Assembly (NCBI GenBank): GCA_964435165.1
Contig: CAYSXY010000002.1
Location: forward strand, 1 to 64,000
Reading direction: 5' to 3'
Length of the DNA stretch: 64,000 nucleotides
From: CAYSXY01 sp964435165
Lineage (GTDB): Bacteria; Pseudomonadota; Alphaproteobacteria; Rickettsiales; RI-342
This document shows, piece by piece, positions 26,892-36,569 of the stretch (position 1 is the first letter of the stretch; each line of letters begins with the position of its first letter). The notes under the pieces are model-generated. The model worked only from the letters and a program-made list of their open reading frames with translations. It was not told where the DNA came from and ran no database searches. A program made the position numbers and the translations under genes.

Positions 26892-29495
26892 ATGGATATG
26901 AACCGCTACACCGACCGCGCCCGTGGATTTATTCAGGCTGCCCAAACAATTGCTTTGCGTGAAGGGCATCCGCAACTCACGCCCGAGCATCTCTTCAAAG
27001 CATTGATTGACGACAATGAAGGGGTTGCGGCACGCCTCATTGAAGCAGCTGGTGGCGATGTACGTACAGCGGCCAGCGGCGTGGAGCAGGCACTGGCAAA
27101 GCTGCCAAAAGTTGAAGGGCAGGGCGCTGGGCAAATGTCCCTCAGCCCTCAAACAGCGCGAGTATTCGGCTTTGCCGAAGAAGCAGCCAAACGCGCTAAG
27201 GATGATTTTGTCACGGCAGAGATGTTGCTCCTGGGTCTGAGCATGTCAGACGATGCCGATGCAGGAAAAATACTGGCAGAGGCTGGCGTGACACCGCAAA
27301 AGCTGAATCAGGCGATCAAGGATTTGCGCAAAGGCAAAAAAGCCGATTCAGCCAATGCCGAGAGCAATTATGAAGCACTGGAAAAATACACCAAGGATCT
27401 GACGGCGCTCGCCAGTGAAGGCAAGCTTGACCCGGTGATTGGCCGTGATGAAGAGATTCGCCGCACCATGCAGGTGCTCTCGCGCCGCACGAAGAATAAC
27501 CCGGTGCTCATTGGTGAGCCGGGCGTGGGGAAAACAGCCATCGTTGAAGGTTTAGCTCAGCGCATCATCGCCGGGGATGTGCCGGATAGCCTCAAAAACA
27601 AACGATTATTGACGCTTGACCTTGGCGCGCTCATTGCCGGGGCGAAATATCGCGGCGAATTTGAAGAGCGGCTCAAAGCGATTTTGCAGGAAGTCACCAG
27701 CGCTGCCGGGGAAATTATCCTCTTTATTGATGAAATCCACACGCTGGTGGGAGCGGGTGCGGCTGAAGGCTCGATGGATGCGTCCAACTTGCTCAAACCT
27801 GCCCTGGCACGAGGTGAGCTGCATTGCGTTGGTGCGACAACGCTTGATGAATATCGCAAATATATCGAAAAAGACGCTGCCCTTGCCCGGCGTTTTCAAT
27901 CAGTCTTTGTCGCTGAGCCGACAGTGGAAGACAGCATTGCGATCCTGCGTGGGTTAAAAGAAAAATACGAGGTGCATCACGGGGTGCGCATCAGCGACAC
28001 CGCCATTGTGGCGGCCAACACGCTTTCACATCGTTACATCACTGACCGCTTTTTGCCGGATAAAGCGATTGATCTGATGGACGAAGCAGCAAGCCGGTTG
28101 CGCATGCAGGTGGATAGCAAGCCGGAAGAAATCGATGAATTGGATCGAAAAATCATCCAGTTGAAGATTGAACGTGAAGCGCTGAAGAAAGAAGATGATG
28201 CGGCATCGAAAGACCGGCTGGAAAAGCTGGAAAAAGAACTGGCCGATCTGGAAGAAAAGGCCCGTGAACTCACCGCCAAATGGGAAGCCGAGCGCGACCA
28301 ACTCGATGAAGGCAAACAGCTCAAGGCCAAGTTAGAAGAAGCACGAAAGCAATTGGAAATTGCTCAGCGTGAAGGCAATCTCGGCCGCGCCGGGGAGCTG
28401 ACCTACGGCATCATTCCCGATCTGGAGAAAAAGTTAGAGACGGCGGAAGCTGATGATGGCACCGTGACGTCCGAGATGTTGCGCGAGCAGGTCACCGCAG
28501 AAGATATCGCCTCCATCGTCTCGCGCTGGACAGGAATCCCAGTTGAGAAAATGCTGGAAGGGGAACGCGAAAAACTACTGCAAATGGAAGAGATTATCGG
28601 CCAGACTGTCATCGGCCAGTCAGATGCGGTGCGCGCCGTCAGCAACGCCGTGCGCCGTGCCCGCGCCGGCTTGCAGGATCAGGACCGGCCTATCGGCTCG
28701 TTCCTCTTCCTCGGCCCGACAGGGGTCGGAAAGACTGAGCTGACCAAGGCCTTGGCCCAGTTCATGTTTGATGATCCTGCGGCCATGCAACGCATTGACA
28801 TGTCTGAATATATGGAAAAGCACGCTGTGGCGCGGCTGGTGGGCGCCCCTCCGGGCTATGTCGGTTATGAAGAGGGCGGGGTGCTGACCGAGGCCGTGCG
28901 TCGGCGGCCATATCAGGTCATCCTGTTCGATGAGGTGGAAAAGGCGCACCCGGACGTGTTCAATATTCTGCTTCAAGTGTTGGATGAAGGTCGCCTGACG
29001 GACAGTCAGGGCCACACCGTTGATTTTCGCAATACCATCATTGTCTTAACCTCAAATCTTGGGGCAGAATATCTGGTCAACGCCAAGCCGGATGATCACC
29101 CGGATGTGATTCGCGAGAAAGTGATGGAGGTGGTGCGCGGGGCGTTTCGACCGGAATTTTTGAACCGGTTGGATGAAGTCATCCTGTTCCACCATTTGGC
29201 TCGGGAGCATATGGACGGCATTGTCGAGATTCAACTCGCGCGGGTAGAGCAGCGGCTGGAAGATCGCAAGATTGTGCTGCAGTTGGAACCCTCGGCGAAA
29301 CAGTGGTTGGCCAATGAAGGTTATGACCCGGCCTATGGGGCGCGTCCGCTCAAGCGCGTTATCCAGCGTGAATTGCAAAATCCCTTAGCAACGCTCATCC
29401 TCGACGGCACGGTGAAAGATGGCGACACCGTCACCATCGCCGCCGGGGAGGGCGGCCTGACCTTCAACAACCGCCCGGTCAAGGCCGTGGCGTGA
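26892..29495 (+). CDS. clpB: ATP-dependent disaggregase ClpB
   Basis: This Hsp100 chaperone rescues aggregated proteins together with DnaK. The 867 residues match the family length. The N-terminal Clp repeat domain (about 1-145) contains LTPEHLFKALIDDNEG. AAA1 has Walker A GEPGVGKT and the LIAGAKYRGEFEERLKA pore region. The long coiled-coil M domain (about 405-525, very rich in Lys, Glu and Leu) distinguishes it from ClpA. AAA2 has GPTGVGKT and GAPPGYVGYEEGG. The ATG at 26892 gives MDMNRYTDRARGF, the usual start; upstream in-frame starts are not supported. AAGGAA precedes it at a long spacing. Confidence 0.97.
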   Translation: MDMNRYTDRARGFIQAAQTIALREGHPQLTPEHLFKALIDDNEGVAARLIEAAGGDVRTAASGVEQALAKLPKVEGQGAGQMSLSPQTARVFGFAEEAAKRAKDDFVTAEMLLLGLSMSDDADAGKILAEAGVTPQKLNQAIKDLRKGKKADSANAESNYEALEKYTKDLTALASEGKLDPVIGRDEEIRRTMQVLSRRTKNNPVLIGEPGVGKTAIVEGLAQRIIAGDVPDSLKNKRLLTLDLGALIAGAKYRGEFEERLKAILQEVTSAAGEIILFIDEIHTLVGAGAAEGSMDASNLLKPALARGELHCVGATTLDEYRKYIEKDAALARRFQSVFVAEPTVEDSIAILRGLKEKYEVHHGVRISDTAIVAANTLSHRYITDRFLPDKAIDLMDEAASRLRMQVDSKPEEIDELDRKIIQLKIEREALKKEDDAASKDRLEKLEKELADLEEKARELTAKWEAERDQLDEGKQLKAKLEEARKQLEIAQREGNLGRAGELTYGIIPDLEKKLETAEADDGTVTSEMLREQVTAEDIASIVSRWTGIPVEKMLEGEREKLLQMEEIIGQTVIGQSDAVRAVSNAVRRARAGLQDQDRPIGSFLFLGPTGVGKTELTKALAQFMFDDPAAMQRIDMSEYMEKHAVARLVGAPPGYVGYEEGGVLTEAVRRRPYQVILFDEVEKAHPDVFNILLQVLDEGRLTDSQGHTVDFRNTIIVLTSNLGAEYLVNAKPDDHPDVIREKVMEVVRGAFRPEFLNRLDEVILFHHLAREHMDGIVEIQLARVEQRLEDRKIVLQLEPSAKQWLANEGYDPAYGARPLKRVIQRELQNPLATLILDGTVKDGDTVTIAAGEGGLTFNNRPVKAVA

Positions 29496-29697
29496 CGGCT
29501 TAACGTCATTCCCGAGAGCATAGCGAGTCGGACCCAAAGGGAGGTGCAGCCAAATCCATTCAGCCATAAGGCGAAGCGATGACGATCAATAGGTCTGACT
29601 AATCCATATGACACAAGTCAGGGTGAGTGAAGAGGTGAGATCAGGCAGCCCCATAGGGCCGCCCTCTCTCGGGTGTGAATTGGGAACGGGTTGGTAA

Positions 29698-30123
29698 TTA
29701 GGCGTGTGCCACTTCCTCAGCGTACCAGCGGTCCATCTGGACTTGGTCGCCACTCAGGCTGAGTCGCACTGCGGTGCCCGCATTTTTGTACGGGACGACG
29801 CTTTCCAGCGGCTTTTCACGCCATGGCGATGACCTGAAAACACGCCAGTTGCCATTGTCTTCAAGCTGGAGTTTGATGTGGATGTTGTTATCGCCGATAA
29901 TCGGTTCAACGACTTGGACTTGCTCCAGCGGCACCAGCACGCTCAACGGCATTTCGTGGGCATATTCGCTTACAGAGTTCGGAAGTACCGTCAGTAGATT
30001 GCTGAGGTCTCCAGCCCTCCCTGATAGTATTTCCAAGCTATGATTCGACCAGATCGAGAACGTTATATCTCCACCTGCCACATCACCTTTCCTCACTACT
30101 AGTTCAATGATCGTTCCTTGCAT
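29698..30123 (-). CDS. Hypothetical protein, 141 aa
   Basis: I do not recognise this protein. It is soluble, beta-rich and acidic, with no signal peptide, and ends in MDRWYAEEVAHA. The reading frame runs up to 30240, but AAGGAG at nine bases before the ATG at 30123 fixes the start at MQGTIIELVVRKGD. The 202 bases between it and clpB contain a fragment resembling intergenic palindromic repeats (cgtcattcccgagag) and an imperfect hairpin at about 29644-29663, but no gene. Confidence 0.6.
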   Translation of the reverse strand: MQGTIIELVVRKGDVAGGDITFSIWSNHSLEILSGRAGDLSNLLTVLPNSVSEYAHEMPLSVLVPLEQVQVVEPIIGDNNIHIKLQLEDNGNWRVFRSSPWREKPLESVVPYKNAGTAVRLSLSGDQVQMDRWYAEEVAHA

Positions 30124-30387
30124 GACACAGCTCCTTTTGAGTGTGCTATTGGCGGCTTCCTCAAGGGTCGCGCGCCATATTCCATCGATAAACCCTATGA
30201 CGAACGTCAGAGGGGTAAAGCATGGGATGCTAGTTATCACAGGAATATGAGGCTTTTATGACAATATTGGGGTTGCCCCCATGCTGTACCTTACCGTCAA
30301 TGTTTAAGGTTGCGGGAGATTCTTGCCCTCTTCCCATTAAACCCTTTGTAACCCTTCTTTTATAAGCTGGTGCGTCGACATCACTAC

Positions 30388-30639
30388 ATGGGTTCAACCA
30401 TGCTTTTATTGCTAATTTTACTGCTGTTGCCGTCTCCTGCCTTTGCCTATATCGATCCGGGCACCGGCAGCCTCATTTTTCAGGCATTGGTAGCCATGCT
30501 TGCCGGGGTGCTGGTGTTTTTCAACACGCTGAAAATCAAGGTATTGCAATGGCTGGGCAAACTGCCTCCACCGGAAGAGAGCGAGGCAGACGATTTGGAC
30601 CAGCGCCCTTCATCACATAAAGATGATCATGTCGGCTGA
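30388..30639 (+). CDS. Small exported AYIDPGTGS-motif protein
   Basis: This 83-residue protein has a signal peptide (MLLLLILLLLPSPAFA), then the conserved motif AYIDPGTGSLIFQAL and one further membrane helix (LVAMLAGVLVFFNTLKI), with a charged cytoplasmic-type tail. The YIDPGTGS motif is known from small proteins next to surface-polymer and phosphatase-fold genes; its function is not established. The next gene starts inside its end (17-base overlap), so the three genes from here to 33652 form one unit. GTG 30370 and ATG 30400 are alternative starts. Confidence 0.75.
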   Translation: MGSTMLLLLILLLLPSPAFAYIDPGTGSLIFQALVAMLAGVLVFFNTLKIKVLQWLGKLPPPEESEADDLDQRPSSHKDDHVG

Positions 30640-32008
30640 GCCGCACCCGGCCTCATTTCGTGACCCCAAGGCCCACATATGCTGTCATGACGGGCGCATA
30701 TTACGCATGTTGACTGACGAGTATCTGCCGGACTACCGCCAATTGATGGATAGTGGGCTTTATGATGCCTTACAGGAAAAGCAGTGGCTTATTAGCCATC
30801 ACGAACTCTCAGCCAATGACGCGCCGGAAGGCGTGGACGCTGCGCTGGTGCTGGAGCATCCCGTCATTCCACTCATCACCTATCCCTATGAATGGTGCTT
30901 CTCGCAGTTGAAAGAGGCCGCGATCCTGACCCTGAAGATTCAGCAATTGGCCATGCGCTGCGATATGGAGTTGAAAGATGCCTCGGCATTCAACCTGCAG
31001 TGGCAGGAAGGGCGCTGGCTGCACATCGATACGGCGTCGTTCACACGCTATAAAGAAGGGGCGCCCTGGGTGGCCTATCAGCAATTCTGCCGCCACTTCC
31101 TCGCGCCACTATTGCTGATGGCTTATGGAGACTTACGCGCGAACGCGCTGATGCGCGTCCATCTGGACGGCATTCCGCTGGAGTTGGCCTCCACCCTGCT
31201 GCCCTATAAAACCCGATTAAAGCCCGCTATATTGATGCATATTCACTGGCATGCCCGTTCGTTGCAATCGGCCATGCAAGGTGGGGCAGGCAAGCGCGAC
31301 CACCAGGTGCCCAAAGCACGACTTGAAAAGCTCATTGATCACCTGACATTGACGGTTCAGGGTTTGTCGCTTGCCAAGACTCTGACACGCTGGGGCGATT
31401 ATTATACCGATACCAATTACAGCGACGCGGCGCGCCTGCACAAAGAGCAACTGGTGCAGCAATGGGTCGCTGAGATGGCACCCTCCACCCTGTGGGATTT
31501 AGGCGCCAATACCGGCCATTACAGTAAGATCGCGCAAGGACAAGGTGCGAAAGTAGTGGCGGTGGATGAAGACCCGCTGGCGGTTGAGCGGCTCTATCAC
31601 ACCTTGGGGCGTGGCAATGATGCGCTGCAATGCCTGCGGATTGATCTGACCAATCCATCTCCAGCACTTGGCTGGGCGCATAAAGAGCGCGCCAGCCTGC
31701 AGCAGCGCTGCAATGCAGATATGTGTATGGCTCTGGCCTTAATTCATCATTTGACCATTGGCTGCAACATTCCTTTTTCGCATGTTGCTGGCTGGTTCAG
31801 CCGACTGGCGCCAACGCTGCTCATTGAATTTGTCGATAAAGCCGACTCACAAATTCAGGAAATGCTGCAACACCGCGAAGATGTGTTCAGTGATTACAAT
31901 CTGGCATCGTTTCGCACTGCCTTTGGCGAGTATTATGACATCGTGCGCGATGAGCCGATCACAGACAGTCAGCGACGCCTGCTGCTCATGCGTCGTCGTG
32001 AGGCATAA
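30623..32008 (+). CDS. SAM-dependent methyltransferase of the sulfatase cluster
   Basis: This 461-residue protein has an N-terminal region of about 260 residues (SFRDPKAHICCHDGRILRML near the start, LNLQWQEGRWLHIDTASFTR-like segment at 115-135) and a C-terminal class I methyltransferase domain. The domain has LWDLGANTGHYSKIA near residue 287, VVAVDEDPLAVERL and ALALIHHLTIGCNIPF. This long two-part form is found with small AYIDPGTGS proteins and membrane sulfatase-fold enzymes. A role in modifying a surface polymer or lipid is inferred from that context only. It overlaps the gene before it and is three bases from the one after. Confidence 0.72.
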   Translation: MIMSAEPHPASFRDPKAHICCHDGRILRMLTDEYLPDYRQLMDSGLYDALQEKQWLISHHELSANDAPEGVDAALVLEHPVIPLITYPYEWCFSQLKEAAILTLKIQQLAMRCDMELKDASAFNLQWQEGRWLHIDTASFTRYKEGAPWVAYQQFCRHFLAPLLLMAYGDLRANALMRVHLDGIPLELASTLLPYKTRLKPAILMHIHWHARSLQSAMQGGAGKRDHQVPKARLEKLIDHLTLTVQGLSLAKTLTRWGDYYTDTNYSDAARLHKEQLVQQWVAEMAPSTLWDLGANTGHYSKIAQGQGAKVVAVDEDPLAVERLYHTLGRGNDALQCLRIDLTNPSPALGWAHKERASLQQRCNADMCMALALIHHLTIGCNIPFSHVAGWFSRLAPTLLIEFVDKADSQIQEMLQHREDVFSDYNLASFRTAFGEYYDIVRDEPITDSQRRLLLMRRREA

Positions 32009-32011
32009 GAG

Positions 32012-33652
32012 ATGGTGAGCAAATCAACTTTGCCAGCCTATTGGTATCTTCCGGCTGTGACCGGGCTTATCGCCCCGTTGGAAGCCTATCGCATTGGCCA
32101 TGATTGGTGGTCCGTCGGCGACACGTTGCTGCCAATTATGCTGATTATCCTGTTTGCGTATGCGGTGGCAGCGTTGGTCTATTGGCGTACAAAAAACGGG
32201 CCATTTTCCTTACTCATGGCGAGCAGCGCCACCTACCTATTGTTCAAATATGAAGAATTGACGATAGCCGTGAGTGCTATTGGGCCATGGATAGTCCATG
32301 ATACGTTTCCAATCTTCATCGCGATGATGATGATTGCGCTCATGCTTCGGCTGCTTGGCCATGTGCTGCGCCAGCCAAACGCTCTGCTGGCTCGCCGAGC
32401 GGTGCATGTGTTGATTCTCGTTCACGCCGGGGTGCTCGCCGCGCTTGCAGCTCCGGTTGCTATCTCACATTCATGGCTGAATCATGACAAGACAGCATCA
32501 CATGAGATGAGCATGGAAGCCGTGGACGTCACGTCACCTGACCGCGAACTGCCGGATATCTATTATATTATTCCGGATGGTTATGCGAATGCGCGCCATG
32601 TGTTGCAGCCACTATATGGCATGGAGGCCAACCCGTTACTGCCGTTTTTAAGAGAAAAAGGCTTCTATATCGCTGAGGATAGCCGGAGCAATTATGTGCA
32701 GACAATGCTGTCGATACCTTCCAGCCTGAATATGGAATATCTGCAAACCATCTATCCGGAAATGAATCCGAAGGAAGCGAGTCGGGCTCCTTTATCCGGT
32801 TTGGTAAAGAATAACACCGTGATGAATAACCTTCGTCATTTGGGATATGATATCAATATCCTTGAAAATGGTTTTTTGGATCGCGAAGAATCTAATGCGC
32901 TGATGTCCCTCCACGATAGGGTGATCAAGATGTCACCGCTAACATTACTGACTTTCTTTCAGGCGGGGTACAATTTTAATCGCTTACATATTCAGTTGAT
33001 TGAGGATGGAATCGCTGCGATCAAACAGGCGGCACACCGCACAAATCACGCAAACCCTGTATTTTTTCTCGCACATTTTATCAATCCTCACCCCCCTTTC
33101 CTGGCAACCAGGGATGGGTGGATTGAGCCGGGGCCTCTCTACCGACTGTCTGATGGATCACACTTAATCGATTGGTGGGGCATGCATGACCTGCATGGCG
33201 ATAATCGAGAAGAACGCCAAGCCTATTATCGTGAAGCGTACCGTGACCAATTACTCTATTTCAATACACGCATCATGGAGATGGTTGAGACAATATTGGC
33301 GCATAATGCACGTCCGGTGTTGATTATACTGCAGGCAGATCATGGTCCAGGCTCGCTCTGGCGTTGGGATGTGGCAGACAAGCAGGCGATCGGGCCTGCC
33401 AGTATCAATGAGCGTACCGGCATCATCAATGCCTATTATTTTCATGACCAGCGCTATGATGCGCTATATCCGCACATCACCCCCGTCAATAGCTTTCGGG
33501 TAATGCTCAACCAGTATTTTGGACAATCCTTACCTTTGCTGGATGATCGCGTCTTTGTCTCATTGTGGGAGCGGCCCTACGATTTTCGTGACGTCACGTC
33601 CCAACTGCGCGACATGAATCATAACGAGGCCAGCAGGCCGGGTCAGCCTTGA
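32012..33652 (+). CDS. Membrane sulfatase-fold protein (LTA synthase/phosphoethanolamine transferase-like)
   Basis: The 546 residues start with four to five membrane helices (to about residue 155), followed by an extracytoplasmic alkaline-phosphatase-fold domain. Metal-site motifs are visible: DIYYIIPDGYANA near 187 (Asp at the strand end) and ILQADHGPGS near 440 (the DHG motif). HFINPHPPFLATRDG lies between them, as in sulfatases and LTA synthases. The nucleophile Thr/Ser is not obvious to me; NYVQTMLSIPSSLN near 228 is the best candidate. A role in transferring or removing a phospho- or sulfo-group on an envelope polymer is inference. It is the last gene of the three-gene unit. Confidence 0.75.
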   Translation: MVSKSTLPAYWYLPAVTGLIAPLEAYRIGHDWWSVGDTLLPIMLIILFAYAVAALVYWRTKNGPFSLLMASSATYLLFKYEELTIAVSAIGPWIVHDTFPIFIAMMMIALMLRLLGHVLRQPNALLARRAVHVLILVHAGVLAALAAPVAISHSWLNHDKTASHEMSMEAVDVTSPDRELPDIYYIIPDGYANARHVLQPLYGMEANPLLPFLREKGFYIAEDSRSNYVQTMLSIPSSLNMEYLQTIYPEMNPKEASRAPLSGLVKNNTVMNNLRHLGYDINILENGFLDREESNALMSLHDRVIKMSPLTLLTFFQAGYNFNRLHIQLIEDGIAAIKQAAHRTNHANPVFFLAHFINPHPPFLATRDGWIEPGPLYRLSDGSHLIDWWGMHDLHGDNREERQAYYREAYRDQLLYFNTRIMEMVETILAHNARPVLIILQADHGPGSLWRWDVADKQAIGPASINERTGIINAYYFHDQRYDALYPHITPVNSFRVMLNQYFGQSLPLLDDRVFVSLWERPYDFRDVTSQLRDMNHNEASRPGQP

Positions 33653-33865
33653 GCTATGCCTCATCGCTGAGTCAGTAGACGAAGCGGGAGGCAAAACAAA
33701 AAGTGGCCACCAGCCTTGAGCCAGCCTCATGGGGATGCAACGCATCACCGGAGGCGAACACAATAACTCCAAGCCAGCCTTGATCTGCTCTATGTGGATC
33801 CGCACGCCCACTGCAAGCGCTTATCTCACGTCGAGCATCGCTGAGTCAGTAGATGAAGCGGGAGG
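33646..33865. repeat. Degenerate tandem repeat, period about 65 bp
   Basis: The block AGCCTTGA recurs at about 33646, 33712 and 33777. A following GGAGGcgAA-like block recurs near 33687, 33751 and 33862. A 30-base piece beginning CATCGCTGAGTCAGTAGA is present at 33662-33691 and again at 33836-33865 with one mismatch. This looks like a decayed tandem repeat in the 450-base gap between the sulfatase gene and the cyclase gene. No open frame in it looks coding. Confidence 0.6.
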
Positions 33866-34009
33866 TGATAATATAGCCATTCACATTAATTTTCATACAA
33901 TCTGAATGGCTATGAGGCCGCGACTCCTGCCTGCGCCATAGTTGGCGCGTAAGCCTTAGTGGGAAAAGCTATAGTCGTTTAAAGTTAAATGACTATATAA
34001 ATGTGTCAT

Positions 34010-34028
34010 TGCCGGGCCTGACCCGGCA
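34010..34028. repeat. REP-like palindrome
   Basis: TGCCGGG-CCTGA-CCCGGCA, preceded by GTCAT, has the form of the short intergenic palindromes common in alphaproteobacteria. It lies 75 bases beyond the stop of the leftward cyclase gene and could also end that transcript, though no T tract follows. Confidence 0.55.
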
Positions 34029-34102
34029 CAATCCGGATGACTGGTTTGAAAGTAACACGCGATAACGTTGCGATAGAGCAAGGTAAAGCTTCAGGTTTCT
34101 CG

Positions 34103-36568
34103 CTATTTCGAGGTGGCGATAAACACACCATTCCAGTCAGCCGGTGGTGGTGATATGCGGAAATCAGCAATGCGCTCACGATATAATGCCCAGAAGATAT
34201 TAAGGTCTGGCCATAATTCCTCGCCCTTGGCAATTAATTGCTCGGCAACATCAAATTTCTGGCTGCGATAGGCATTGAGCATTTCGGTATTGAGTGTAGA
34301 GAGTGCTTTGAAACGGTCACTCGATGCCATCATATTGTCACCTAAAATAGCAAAAATACGGACCGGCTCTGTTTTGCCTTTCACCTGAAGCAGGTCAAGT
34401 TCGATGATGGCAAAGGTACCATCCGGTAACTGATTGACGGAATATTCACTGATAACGATATCTACGCCATAGGTTTTCGACTGGCCTTCCAGGCGGGAAG
34501 CAAGGTTTACATGGTCACCCAATGCGGAATAATCAAAGCGCTGGTCAGACCCCATATTACCGACGCAACAATCACCGGTATTGATGCCGATACCAATAGC
34601 AATGGGGATATGGGGGCGACCTTCATTTTTTGCCTCGCGCTCCATATAGCGATTCATACGGTTTACTTCGTCGATCATATCCAGCGCAGCCTGGCAGCTA
34701 CGCACCGGGTGGTTGGTCACCGGCAGCGGGGCATTCCAAAATGCCATAATGGCATCGCCCATATATTTGTCGATAGTCCCTTTATGTTCCAAAATCACAT
34801 TGGTCATAGGTGTAAGGAAGCGATTGATGAATTTGGTCAGTCCCTCTGCATCAAATTGCTCCGAGATCGTGGTGAAACCACGAATGTCACTGAATAACAG
34901 GGTAATGTTGCGTGTCTCACCCCCCAATTTGAGCTTGTCCGGGTTATCCGCCAGCTCTTCGAGCAAGGCCGGAGAGACATAGTGAGAAAAGGCCGTTTTG
35001 ACCTGCCGCCGTTCCTGTTCTTCGCGGATGTAATTAAGGTAACTCAGGCTGACAGACATGCCGAAGATCACCAGGCTGGGAAAGGCAGCATCGATCAGCA
35101 TCTGCCGTGTCATATAGTAATGCCAGGCGGTATAGCACAAAATACTGATGAGACTGACAGAAAGCAGGAAGTTCCATAAAGCACTAAGCCGTGGTACCAG
35201 TGCTATCAGGAGCAGGCCGGCGGCGATCATCATGCCGAGTTCGATCATAATGGCGAAATCTGGCCGGGTCAGGTGGGTGTGTGAGAGAATATTCTCCAGC
35301 ACCTGAGCATGCACTTCAACGCCGGGAAGGGCGCCGTTTATCGGAGTCGCCCGGATATCTTTCAGCCCAATGGCCGAGGTGCCGATAATCGCCAAATGTC
35401 CTGCCAGCCGCCGCTCTGGGTGTTTGACGGTTTTTAAGAGTATATCCGTTGCCGAGACATAGATGGGGTCGGTGATGTTATAATTGGCAAAATGCACCCA
35501 TATCTCGCCATAAGGCGTGGTGGGAATTTCATATCCGCCGCCAAAGCCGCTTTTAACAACAATACTTTCAATACCGCTACCATCTTTGTGGGTTTTGAGG
35601 AAATAATCATCTCTTCCTTGCAGGGCAACGCGGATCATCTCCAGCGTCAGGGCTGGAAATATCTGGTCACCGACACGCGACATTAAGGGCACCCTGCGAT
35701 AAATACCGTCCTGATCCGGCTGCGATGAAAACAAGCCAATCCCGTTCGCGGCCTCTTCAAGCAATGGCAGGTTGCGGATGATACCAGGATAGCGCGGCAG
35801 AAATGGCTTTGGGTCATTATTCATAAAGCCGAAACCAACTTTACGCGGGAGGTTTTCCAGTTGCGTCGGTTTGTGCGTACCCACATGACCCAGTACGACC
35901 CGGCTGTTAGCAATAGCTTGACTAAAAACATCTTCATTGCTCGGAAGTGCGCGTAAAATATCCTGCACGCCGGATTCCAGCCCGTCGATTTCTTCCGCCA
36001 GTTTGGGAGGAGACATGCGATCTTCCTCGGCAAAAATCATATCGAAGCCCACCACCATCACGCCATATTCAGTGAGGTTCTGCACCAGTTGCGCGATGAG
36101 GGTACGCGGCCATGGCCATTGACCGAACTCGCTTAATGATCGATCGTCAATATCAATGATCACCACGCCGGCTTCCATTGTGGATGGGTCTGGCTGGCGC
36201 GGTTCAATACGCTGATACATATCGAATGTTTTATGGCGCAGCATCTCCAACGTAGGATTGTCGCCTGCATTGACATATAAAATGCCCGCTAAAAAGCCAA
36301 AGCCAAGCAGGTAATGGAAGGCCATGCCGCGGATCAGGCCGCCCATTTTGCCATAGGCACGCTTCCACAGACCAGGCGATACTTCTTTCTTAGTGCGAGA
36401 CGAGCGGCGTTGAGACGATGAACTGCCGCTTCGTCCTGTTGATGAACGACGGTGTGAATGACGACCCTCGCGTGATGACGATGATGAACGCCGCCGTCTG
36501 CGGCGCTTCTTCCTATCGCCCTGAGTTGAATTATCGTCAGCAGAAGGAGCTTTCGGTTCATCGGTCAT
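34103..36568 (-). CDS. CHASE2-domain class III adenylate/guanylate cyclase
   Basis: This 821-residue protein makes a cyclic nucleotide in response to an extracytoplasmic signal. The first 60 residues are an arginine/serine-rich disordered tail (KKRRRRRRSSSSS and several more RS clusters), which is unusual. One membrane helix lies at about 82-100 and a CHASE2 sensor domain at about 100-415. Three membrane helices follow (425-525), then a class III cyclase domain. The two metal-binding aspartates are in LFSDIRGFTTISEQF (about residue 559) and KYMGDAIMAFWNAP (about 604), and DYSALGDHVNLASRL is also present. I cannot tell cAMP from cGMP specificity. It begins one base after the HlyD stop, so it is in the type I secretion operon. 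Confidence 0.9.
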   Translation of the reverse strand: MTDEPKAPSADDNSTQGDRKKRRRRRRSSSSSREGRHSHRRSSTGRSGSSSSQRRSSRTKKEVSPGLWKRAYGKMGGLIRGMAFHYLLGFGFLAGILYVNAGDNPTLEMLRHKTFDMYQRIEPRQPDPSTMEAGVVIIDIDDRSLSEFGQWPWPRTLIAQLVQNLTEYGVMVVGFDMIFAEEDRMSPPKLAEEIDGLESGVQDILRALPSNEDVFSQAIANSRVVLGHVGTHKPTQLENLPRKVGFGFMNNDPKPFLPRYPGIIRNLPLLEEAANGIGLFSSQPDQDGIYRRVPLMSRVGDQIFPALTLEMIRVALQGRDDYFLKTHKDGSGIESIVVKSGFGGGYEIPTTPYGEIWVHFANYNITDPIYVSATDILLKTVKHPERRLAGHLAIIGTSAIGLKDIRATPINGALPGVEVHAQVLENILSHTHLTRPDFAIMIELGMMIAAGLLLIALVPRLSALWNFLLSVSLISILCYTAWHYYMTRQMLIDAAFPSLVIFGMSVSLSYLNYIREEQERRQVKTAFSHYVSPALLEELADNPDKLKLGGETRNITLLFSDIRGFTTISEQFDAEGLTKFINRFLTPMTNVILEHKGTIDKYMGDAIMAFWNAPLPVTNHPVRSCQAALDMIDEVNRMNRYMEREAKNEGRPHIPIAIGIGINTGDCCVGNMGSDQRFDYSALGDHVNLASRLEGQSKTYGVDIVISEYSVNQLPDGTFAIIELDLLQVKGKTEPVRIFAILGDNMMASSDRFKALSTLNTEMLNAYRSQKFDVAEQLIAKGEELWPDLNIFWALYRERIADFRISPPPADWNGVFIATSK

Positions 36569-36569
36569 C

